Source: Bimastos eiseni
Taxonomy: Eukaryota > Annelida > Clitellata > Crassiclitellata > Lumbricidae
Direction: 5' to 3'
NCBI GenBank assembly: GCA_959347315.1
Contig: OY365818.1
Span: 7,774,658 to 7,838,657, forward strand
Length of the DNA stretch: 64,000 nt
Under the pieces are notes generated by a model. The model searched no databases, was not told the DNA's origin, and saw nothing but the letters and a program-made list of their open reading frames with translations. The position numbers were made by a program, and so were the translations under genes. Positions 57,451 to 64,000 of the stretch are shown here, in pieces; positions within the stretch are counted from its first letter, which is position 1; each line of letters starts with the position of its first letter.

Positions 57451-58516
57451 TATTCTTTAATGATAATGCTTGCAAACGCACAGCACGTAGGTCTACAAAA
57501 TAATCCAGATTATTGTTTTCACGGTCGTCCTAGAGCTGCTGCATCGAGACAGCTGGACATGGTTGGATTTACCACGAGTCCAGGACCAGAGGCGTAAGTT
57601 GGTTCGGAATCTTTGAATGGGGGCTGTCTTCTTCTGCTATTGTCATTCCTTAGGGTCATGTCAAAATAGTATAATGACCATTGCGTCCGTTGTGACCTCG
57701 ATGTCAAGGGTAACGAAATCAATAATGAGGCTTTTGTGATGTTAATTTGATGACGTCAATTTGATGACATTTCTTTTGTCATGTTACTTTGATGACGTAG
57801 GTCCTATCTTTATTTTCCACGTGTTATCATCAGTCAATTGTTTCTTTTCTTGCATGTAAACCAACCGTTTTCAAGTTCGTTCGCTGTAGGCAGTTTCAGT
57901 AATAACCTAAATTGCTATAAGGATATTAATACACTTAAAAAAAGAAATTGGACAGTGATAAATGCCTATGACGATGATGACTACTACTGCGACGACGACG
58001 ATGATAATGATGATTACTACGATGACGACGACGATGATAATGATGATGACTATGATGATATAATAATAACGATCATTTCGTTTGATTTCAAACACAGCAT
58101 TGTATGGTGACAAGTAGGCTAATTACAGAAGACGTCCATTACGTTACATATCTAACGATGCAACGATGACGGAGATGTTATCTCGACGATTACCTTCAAG
58201 TTTTTACAAGTCACAAAGATCATTTTACTTTAGTCGTGGCTGGACTGTGAGCGGCCCTAGGTAGGTTCTTGAATGGGCGCTATATAAATGTCCAGAATGA
58301 ATGAAAGTAGGAAGGAATTAATTCTCTGACCGATCGAAGTAGTTGAAGTCTATCCTTGGCTCCTCCAACGATGCCAATGGCCGCCGTGAGGACCATGGCC
58401 AGAGCCACAAGGATCGTCATGACCGCTGGACCGGTCAGTAGGCTGTTGATCGCCTCGAATTGACGCTTAATGCTGATTATCCACACGCCAATGACCAACG
58501 CCACCAACCCAACCAA
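45151..58516 (-). CDS. TSPAN: Tetraspanin, partial (TM1 end to TM3, and TM4/C-terminus; large-loop exons incomplete)
   Basis: Four-pass membrane organiser. Exons in transcript order, all phase 0. 58516-58331 (62 codons) has the end of TM1 (LVALVIGVWI), a short loop, then TM2 (ILVALAMVLTAAIGIVGGAKD). 57262-57188 is the 75-nt exon typical of tetraspanin TM3 (FLIIVILTVIAQVIIGIVAY, then VLRDK). 46716-46817 is a candidate exon. 46600-46568 encodes GCGLGARANII. 45999-45868 ends the large loop with GC and starts TM4 (GWIEYNLDVVGATSLAFS). 45246-45151 continues TM4 (IIGIFFVYMMVV), then a charged tail and TAA. The first exon and the classic CCG motif were not found. About 10 kb of repeats separates TM3 from the rest, so two neighbouring partial genes cannot be excluded. 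The TM4 intron appears to use a GC donor. Confidence 0.75.
45868..45999 (-). CDS. TSPAN: Tetraspanin exon: end of large loop and first half of TM4
   Basis: 44 codons after a TTTTGCAG acceptor. IYPRGC carries the last loop cysteine, and WIEYNLDVVGATSLAF is the usual start of TM4. After CAT comes GCAAGT. A GT donor 4 bp later would put the next exon out of frame, while the GC donor restores a continuous TM4. If unspliced, the frame instead ends after 17 more codons (ASISRGGTRFKRLVLV and a stop). Confidence 0.8.
46061..46120 (-). pseudogene. Second copy of a 60-bp in-frame module (possible duplicated or dead exon)
   Basis: Matches 46,758-46,817 at 51 of 60 positions. It reads YAGVKKTKSPTLDTDEINGL in the frame used by the other copy. 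No good donor follows in that frame, so it may be a decayed exon copy. Confidence 0.45.
46716..46817 (-). CDS. Candidate tetraspanin exon (large-loop region or alternative start)
   Basis: 34 codons are open between an upstream TGA (46,818-46,820) and a strong GTAAGT donor, ending in phase 0 to match the next exon (GCGLGARANII). The sequence includes MKSLTLHTDEINGL and NYITAASVNFL. The acceptor is not clear. The Met could be a start, giving a 114-aa protein with only the last transmembrane segment. The homology is not recognised. Confidence 0.4.
46968..47118 (-). repeat. tRNA-derived SINE, family A, with head and core box
   Basis: Read on minus it starts CCATAGCGTAGTGGTTAGCG (A box), has GGTTCAAACCCTGGCC (B box), then CAGTGCCAGTCCCAAGGCTG and GATAAAGGAAGAGGGCGAC. 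This copy links the core box found elsewhere to a tRNA head. Confidence 0.75.
47125..47243. repeat. 119-bp GC-rich palindrome with perfect 43-bp arms
   Basis: The arm at 47,125-47,167 starts GTGGCGTTCTGCCGCCCGAG, and 47,201-47,243 is its exact reverse complement. The 33-bp centre contains GACTCC/GGAGTC, which extends pairing. It is far more GC-rich than its surroundings. It would extrude as a cruciform or form a long RNA hairpin. It could be a foldback/MITE element or one terminus of a larger element. Confidence 0.93.
48847..49125 (+). repeat. Direct repeat DR1, copy 1
   Basis: Boxes shared in order with 50,420-50,680 are CTGTTAAGGTTG, TTTCGTGCACCA, AGGCTGTCGC, TATCGCA, GTACGTGCG, TCTGGATTGAGTA, TAAGTCGTC and TTGGTTCC or CTGGTTCC plus TTGCCTTCT. 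Confidence 0.85.
49370..49875 (+). repeat. Degenerate tandem units of about 100-140 bp
   Basis: The ACCGCTTAA(T/G)TGCG box recurs at about 49,374, 49,491 and 49,687, with a weaker copy near 49,824. Each is followed by a TTTCCTTTTGATGAA box. A partial unit near 49,580 has GAGGCTCCTTTTGGTGAAG. Confidence 0.65.
50420..50680 (+). repeat. Direct repeat DR1, copy 2
   Basis: Diverged second copy about 1.57 kb from the first, in the same orientation. Confidence 0.85.
51462..53330 (+). repeat. Six dispersed copies of a GGCTACCTA...GGTCATA...ACTCC...TTTCC module
   Basis: Starts are at 51,462, 51,650, 52,144, 52,558, 52,946 and 53,284, all in the same orientation. Each runs GGCTACC, a short spacer, GGTCA, then TACTCC and a TTTCC(A/C) box. 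Spacing varies from 188 to 494 bp. Flanks share phrases such as GGGAAAGTTCCC and GTGAAAGTCCGGGTAG. Confidence 0.75.
52207..52326 (+). repeat. 24-bp tandem repeat, five copies
   Basis: The unit is ATTCGGGTGGCCG plus CAATCGAGAAA. In one + frame it encodes an octapeptide close to IRVAAIEK. Related single units occur near 52,628 and 52,650. The frame is short (73 codons from Met), so coding is doubtful. Confidence 0.85.
54233..54316. repeat. Truncated inverted copy of the 119-bp palindrome
   Basis: Matches the reverse complement of the 47.1-kb element over about 84 bp with a few mismatches, including one full arm (ending GGCGGCAGAACGCTAC). The other arm is lost. Confidence 0.88.
54650..54770. 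repeat. AT-rich ATAATATTTGCATATAATT tandem units
   Basis: Several TTGCATATAATTATAATA units in a row between about 54,655 and 54,765. Confidence 0.7.
54867..54935 (+). repeat. SINE-like tail module
   Basis: TTTTTTGTCGTGCTGCAG, a CTCCGAGCAGA box, GGAGGCGCTACATAAAT, then CAATGAATAG. Confidence 0.55.
55490..56295. repeat. 15-bp satellite with a 270-bp higher-order repeat
   Basis: More than 50 units of TGTCATGTCCTCTCT and variants (TGTCATTTCCTCTCT, TGGCATGTCCTATCT, TGTCATGTCCTATCT). The order of variants from 55,651 repeats from 55,921 for at least 15 units. The unit length is a multiple of three and lacks stops, so all three + frames and one - frame stay open, giving spurious frames up to 431 codons. 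Confidence 0.96.
57362..57452. repeat. AAGT tetranucleotide microsatellite
   Basis: AAGC units at the left grade into about 19 perfect TAAG units. Confidence 0.95.
57965..58065. repeat. GAT/GAC trinucleotide microsatellite
   Basis: Imperfect GATGAC repeats. The Asp/Tyr-rich + frame and Ile/Val-rich - frame over it are repeat products. Confidence 0.9.
58235..58305 (+). repeat. SINE-like tail module beside tetraspanin exon
   Basis: AGTCGTGGCTGGACTGTGAG, then GGGCGCTATATAAATGTCC and GAATGAATGAAA. It ends about 25 bp from the donor side of the exon at 58,331. Confidence 0.6.
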
Positions 58517-58584
58517 CTGCGAACAATAAATACCTTAGTAACGGAATGACGTGTGAAAGGTATGCATATATTGCGTATATGCTT

Positions 58585-58689
58585 GGATGTATGTATGTAT
58601 GGATGCATGTATGTATGTATGTATGTATGTATGTATGTATATATGTATGTAAGTATGTATGTGTATATGCATGTATGTATGTATGCATG

Positions 58690-58720
<31 letters not shown>

Positions 58721-58757
58721 GTATGTATGTGTATATGCATGTATGTATGTATGCATG

Positions 58758-58788
<31 letters not shown>

Positions 58789-58889
58789 GTATGTATGTGT
58801 ATATGCATGTATGTATGTATGCATGTATGTATGTATGTATGTATGTAAGTATGTATGTGTATATGCATGTATGTATGTATGTATGTATG

Positions 58890-58920
<31 letters not shown>

Positions 58921-59274
58921 GTATGTATGTATTATATGCATGTATGTATGTATGCATGTATGTATGTATGTATGTATGTATGTAAGTATGTATGTGTATA
59001 TGCATGTATGTATGCATGTATGTATGTATGTATGTATGTATGTATGTATGTATGTATGTATGTATGTATGTATGCATGTATGTATGTATGTATGTATGTA
59101 TGTAAGTATGTATGTGTATATGCATGTATGTATGTATGCATGTATGTATGTATGTATGTATGTATGTAAGTATGTATGTGTATATGCATGTATGTATGTA
59201 TGCATGTATGTATGTATGTATGTATGTATGTAAGTATGTATGTGTATATGCATGTATGTATGTATGTATGTATG

Positions 59275-59305
<31 letters not shown>

Positions 59306-59742
59306 GTATGTATGTATTATATGCATGTATGTATGTATGCATGTATGTATGTATGTATGTATGTATGTAAGTATGTATGTGTATATGCATGTATGTATGC
59401 ATGTATGTATGTATGTATGTATGTATGTATGTATGTATGTATGTATGTATGTATGTATGTATGCATGTATGTATGTATGTATGTATGTATGTATGTGTAT
59501 ATGCATGTATGTATGCATGTATGTATGTATGTATGTATGTATGTATGTATGTATGTATGTATGTATGTATGCATGTATGTATGTATGTATGTATGTATGT
59601 ATGTATGTATGTATGTGTATATGCATGTATGTATGCATGTATGTATGTATGTATGTATGTATGTATGTATGTATGTATGTATGTATGTATGTATGTATGT
59701 ATTTATGTATGTATGTATGTATGTATGTATGCATACATACAT
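58585..59742. repeat. ATGT microsatellite expanded to about 1.16 kb, with higher-order structure
   Basis: ATGT units with regularly placed AAGT, GCAT and GTGTATATGCATG interruptions. The rare ATTATATGCATG variant occurs at 58,931 and 59,316, 385 bp apart, within matching contexts. Long Met-Tyr-Val-Cys and His-Thr-Tyr-Ile frames (up to 403 codons) are artefacts. Confidence 0.95.
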
Positions 59743-59759
59743 ACATGCATGCATGCGCA

Positions 59760-62150
59760 TAATAGGCCTAATAATACCTACACGCGTGCTTACCTACAAT
59801 CATTCATCCATGAATACATATACAAGTTTCTATACCATACAAGAATAATTGCATTGAGAAAAATATTAAAAAAATACCGCACGCACCCATGCGTGCGTGA
59901 GAACAATCTGCACATGGATTAAAGGGAAATCAAGCGGAGTGGGTTATTTAGATGTCAATGTGAGCCCTGCGTGCAATCGGCTTCAGAGGAGAGCACATCT
60001 TCCCTCTGCCCACTGATTCATGGCTTATTTGTCAAACGTACCTCAAGCGACCCATTCAGCACGAGGCCCTTATGGCTAAGCGGCCCATGGCGGCCCTTGG
60101 CGGCCTCTGGCGGCCCATATAACACGCTTACAAGCGGACCGGATGTTAGTCCTGCATCACGTGCCCGCATCATGGAGCCTGACCATTGATGGAAAGCTGA
60201 GCACGAACGGTTAGATTCAGCCGCATCATCAGCAATGACCAATGCCGCTGTAAACAGCAGCTACAACGGCAGCTCAATCATCAATGTTACAGTAACCCTT
60301 TACAATTTAGTCTGTAATCTCCGTATACAGGTTTCAGGTTCGTAAAAACTCTGTTTGAGACATCTAGACAGGTGAAACGTTTTCAACGCAGGCCCCCCCC
60401 CCCCGTTCAAATTTGACAATCCAAACCCTGCCACCACCTTACAACCATCCCATGACCTTAACAACCATCACCACCACATTGCCTCTACCTTCATCACCAC
60501 CGCCACCTCCGCGACCAACATCGTCATCTTCATCGTCGTCGTCGTCGTCGTCATCATCAATATAACACCAGCGCAGTGTCATGGTCAGTATGAGCTATTG
60601 TATCACTGATCACCATCTCCCCACCACAATAACCACCCACATTACTACCAATCTACCACCACTACTACCATAACTACCATCACTACCATCTTCACCATCA
60701 CCACCACCATCATTACTACCACCACGATCATCAGAACCACCATCCTCACTGTCACCACCCTGACACCACATTACCACCACCACCTGAACGACCACTATTA
60801 GCATCATCATTTTCACTATCATTATCACCATCATTATCACCAGCATTAACAATAGATCTGATATTTTATTCTGCTTCACGCGCCCCAGTTACGACCAAAG
60901 CTGCAGCGGCAGATCGTTAACAGAGGCAGCAGATGGTGCTTTTGCTTCAGCTGCTGAAGAGGGTGACGGTGACGATGATGGTGGTGATGCTGACGAGCAA
61001 AGGGAAGTGCTGGTCGCTCGTGTCGACTACTGATCGTCAGCATCCCTAACAGATGAATTCCAACAGCGGCTCCTTTAATTCTCCAACTCCTCCGGCTCAC
61101 ATCTGACTACATCCAGGCTTAGGAGCACCATCGGTTGGTACACTGTGAATTTGTGTGCTTGGTATCGGTTAGCGAGCGTACCAGGGATAATTAGCGTCGC
61201 CCTCCTTCTTCATCTAGCCTCGGGCCTGGCACTGCTGGAGCACGAGCAGTGGCGTAGTTACTAGACTCCCGCGATATACAGAACGTTGATAAATGATGAT
61301 AACCGGCGATATACCAGACAGTAATAATTATCAAGGATGATAGGCGTCGCCCTCCTCTTTCATCCAGGTTTGGTCCTGGCACTGCCAGGGCACGAGCAGT
61401 GGAGGAGTTTTCAGACACCGGGGATATACAGAACTGCGATAAATAATGATGGTATCTGAAGAAGCGCTATAAAAGTGATCATTTCGTGAAGATTTATCAG
61501 CAGATCTGGCCGAATGTTGTACGTCAGGCTTTAATTAATGGCAGCGAAATTTATAAACCGTTCAAGTATCATAGACGTTCGCATGCCTAGCAGATTTCCA
61601 CACGCTCAGACATTTATTTATATGATTCACCATGATTCAAGTGCCGTTAAAGCTGCGCCAGAAGTCGCTACACATCTTAAGTAACGGCAATACTAATCGT
61701 CACACTCGAAAGCCAGGCGCAGGGCACGAGCTTATTCACAAGCGCTGTGTCAAGTCACAAGGGTTGTATAGTCCGTAGTTTGCAGCGAGAAGTGCTCAAT
61801 ATGCTTTAAGAAAAACACGATTCATGTTTATTTGAAGCTATTATCTTCTTCCTAGCGACAATAATATTAATACCATGTTCAATATCAATTTTATCAAGTT
61901 TAAGGCCTTCTACAGGTAAAATATGTCATGATAGAATTAGTTTTTAAGCATTGATGGTGCCACGACAATCTTTTGAGCAAATTGGTTGCTTTTCTTACGG
62001 ACGCTGAAACGATTCAAGCTCCAATGTCCGCGAATTGTGTTGAAACTTGTCCAAAAACATCCGTCTTTTATCTTATTCGACGAGTCGTCATTGACAGTCC
62101 TCTGAGCCCATCAGTCAACTTTCCATTAGCCATACAAAGAAATAAATAAG
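59760..62150. other. Gene-poor flank with CAC/ATC triplet runs and SINE cores
   Basis: No exon is recognised, although the missing first tetraspanin exon could lie here or beyond the window. It contains a GTC run at about 60,533-60,552, an imperfect CAC/CAT-rich tract at about 60,600-60,860, SINE core boxes at about 61,195 and 61,346, and GCGCTATAAAA near 61,466. Confidence 0.5.
61190..61480 (+). repeat. Two adjacent SINE core copies
   Basis: GCGTCGCCCTCCTTCTTCAT and GCGTCGCCCTCCTCTTTCAT start near 61,194 and 61,345. Each continues with a CTGGCACTGC box, GGCACGAGCAGTGG, a GATATACAGAAC box and GATAAATGATGAT or GATAAATAATGAT. They are tandem copies about 150 bp long, and the second ends in AGCGCTATAAAAG. 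Confidence 0.8.
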
Positions 62151-62164
62151 CTGACATGCAAGTG

Positions 62165-62640
62165 GAAGCAGAACGGAAGCAGACAGACAGACAGACAATG
62201 GATAGAGAGCCGAGAGGAATGCGGGCAGTTGAACAGGCAGTCAAGCAGGTAGACAGACAGACAGCACTCAAGTAGGTGGCCAAGCGGGTGAACAGTATGG
62301 CAGGCAGGCAGGCAGGCAACCAGGCAGGCAGGCAGGCAGGCAGGCCGACAGACAGACAGACAGACAATGGACAGAGAGCCAGACGGAATGCAGGCAGTCG
62401 CACAGGCAGTCTAGCTGGTAGGTATACCAGTCAAGTAGGCGGCCAAGCGGGTGGCCAGGAAGGCATCAGGCAGTCAAGTAGACAGACGGGTCAAGCAGGC
62501 AGTGCTCGGGTGGGCTGTCAAGCAGGTAGGCAGATAGGAAAGCAGTCAAGCAGGCAGACATGCAGTCCAGAAGGCATGCAATGGGACGGGCAGGCAGTCA
62601 GGCTGGCAGGCAGCAGGCCAGAGAAAGTCACAGGCTGACC
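62165..62640. repeat. CAGA/CAGG tetranucleotide repeat, interrupted
   Basis: GACAGACA and GGCAGGCA runs with CAAGCAGG interruptions. The Gly/Arg/Gln-rich + frame and Cys/Leu/Pro-rich - frame follow the repeat. Confidence 0.92.
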
Positions 62641-62754
62641 AAACTATTACAGAGTAATAGACATTAAGACAGTCGCAGTATATACATGTAGCAGATGAGA
62701 AAGTCTGCCTATAAACAGACAGATGGACAGTCAGACTAAGGCATTGAAAGAGAC

Positions 62755-62880
62755 TCACATACACACATACACACACACGCATACACACGCACGCATACAC
62801 ACACGCACGCACACACACCCACACATACACACGCACACGCACGCACACACAAACACACACACACCCACACACACGAACAA
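62755..62880. repeat. CA dinucleotide microsatellite with CACG interruptions
   Basis: ACACACAC with regular ACGC and ACCC interruptions. Confidence 0.95.
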
Positions 62881-63585
62881 ATACCCAGGCAGCCATGGGA
62901 ACATAGATGGAAAACAGACAGCGTATTTATTGGACTGACAGACAGACAGACAGACGGAGTAACTGGCCGGTGAATGTAGAAGAGAAGGGACGTCGTAAAA
63001 CGTCTGAATGGAGAAGATTGAATCACAGAAAGAGAGAAAGGGACTTGGGGAATGAATAGCGAAGAAGGAAAGTACGGAGAAGAGGAGATTGAGACCGGGA
63101 CTGAGTGAAAGCGGAAGGAGAGGGAAAGACGAGAAGATTGTCCAGATAATGCGACAAACGAGAGGAGGTAGTGGGAGAGAGGAAGTGGGCACAGAAGAGT
63201 ATGAAGATCCGGAACAGCTGGAGAAACCTAAGAAGGGAAGAAGGGAGAAGAAGAATGGAAAAGAGTAAGAAGAGGAGGTGCACATTAAAAACTTCTATAG
63301 CGCTGATATAGAATGCACACGGCATCAACCGATGGCATATCTAGATATCGAGCAATAAACAGATATATCCAGAAGATTGTTTCGTGGTGCAAAGTCTGTG
63401 CCTCTGTGGTAGATAGTGTAATTTCAAATGTAAGCGAAGCAGTGTCAAAATTGAGAAGGCACGTGAGAAGAGGAAGAAACGGAGAAAGAGGAGGAGAATA
63501 AGGAAGAAATCGAGACTAGGATTGGAAAGAAGAAACTAGAAGGTGATCAAGAAGGGGAAGATATAATGAGAGTAAAGAAAAGATA

Positions 63586-63826
63586 AGAAAAGGAAAGAGA
63601 AGTAAAGGAAAGAGAAGTAAAGGAAAGAGAAGTAAAGGAAAGAGAAGTAAAGGAAAGAGAAGTAAAGGAAAGAGAAGTAAAGGAAAGAGAAGTAAAGGAA
63701 AGAGAAGTAAAGGAAAGAGAAGTAAAGGAAAGAGAAGTAAAGGAAAGAGAAGTAAAGGAAAGAGAAGTAAAGGTAAGAGAAGTAAAGGAAAGAGAAGTAA
63801 AGGAAAGAGAAGTAAAGGAAAGAAAG
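63586..63826. repeat. 15-bp purine-rich tandem repeat, about 16 copies
   Basis: The unit is AGAAGTAAAGGAAAG, almost perfect, with one T variant near 63,773. On minus it encodes repeating Phe-Leu-Tyr-Phe-Ser and Ser-Phe-Thr-Ser-Leu, giving spurious frames. Confidence 0.96.
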
Positions 63827-63899
63827 TTTGCGCTCAATATCATAATGGAAGGAGGAAGATGAGAAGAAGAAAGAAGAAGAGAAGCAACATGAGGGCAAG

Positions 63900-64000
63900 G
63901 TGGAAGGAGACAGACAGAGACAGAGAGACAGGGACAGAGAGACAGAGTGAGACAGAGAGATACAGAATGAGAGAGAGAGAGAAAGACAGGGACAGAGAGA
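63900..64000. repeat. GAGACAGA purine microsatellite at window end
   Basis: GACAGAGA and GAGAGAGA units run to the window edge. Confidence 0.9.

Noticed and set aside
58467..59922. Open frames up to 403 codons (His-Thr-Tyr-Ile and Met-Tyr-Val-Cys repeats)
   Set aside because: Produced by the ATGT array on both strands. The only real coding part nearby is the tetraspanin exon at 58,331-58,516.
62068..63285. Cys/Leu/Val-rich and Thr/His-rich frames near the right end
   Set aside because: Generated by CAGG, CA and purine microsatellites. No conserved domain.

Overview
This is a window of animal nuclear DNA: long introns with GT-AG splice sites, dispersed SINE-like repeats, and many microsatellites and minisatellites. 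The host looks like an intron-rich marine invertebrate. That rests on repeat style (GCGCTATATAAAT-type repeat tails, tRNA-derived SINEs, many TAGGCCTA octamers), not on any diagnostic gene, so no phylum is named.

Layout. 1-3.6 kb is simple-repeat DNA. 3,591-4,504 (-) is the first coding exon of a heparan sulfate 3-O-sulfotransferase, inside a CpG-rich stretch reaching about 5.2 kb. 8.9-18.0 kb (-) is a complete hnRNP F/H-type gene (9 coding exons, 406 aa, three quasi-RRMs). 21.1-26.0 kb (+) is a complete PSMA5, the proteasome alpha-5 subunit (8 exons, 241 aa). 27.7-34.1 kb (-) is a complete SUMF1, the formylglycine-generating enzyme (8 exons, 382 aa). 35.0-42.4 kb (+) is a complete dNK/TK2-type deoxynucleoside kinase (10 exons, 250 aa). 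45.2-58.5 kb (-) holds exons of a tetraspanin whose TM1-TM3 and TM4 parts are about 10 kb apart. I joined exons by hand from splice sites and phase; the four complete genes close in frame with stop codons.

The genes do unrelated housekeeping jobs: glycan sulfation, RNA processing, protein turnover, sulfatase maturation, nucleotide salvage and membrane organisation. Two arrangements may matter. SUMF1 and the kinase are head to head, 933 bp apart, so they may share a promoter. PSMA5 and SUMF1 are tail to tail.

The least explained part is 47.1-54.3 kb inside the tetraspanin locus. It is about 7 kb of internally repetitive DNA with no recognisable protein domain, bounded by inverted copies of a GC-rich palindromic element. 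The left copy has perfect 43-bp arms. From 55 to 64 kb most of the sequence is tandem repeat: a 15-bp repeat with a 270-bp higher-order period, 1.2 kb of ATGT repeat, and CAGG/CAGA, CA and AAGGA-type tracts. The long open frames there are repeat artefacts. Other mobile DNA includes three hAT-like MITEs (two with target-site duplications), two LINE fragments, five copies of one tRNA-derived SINE family and several copies of another.
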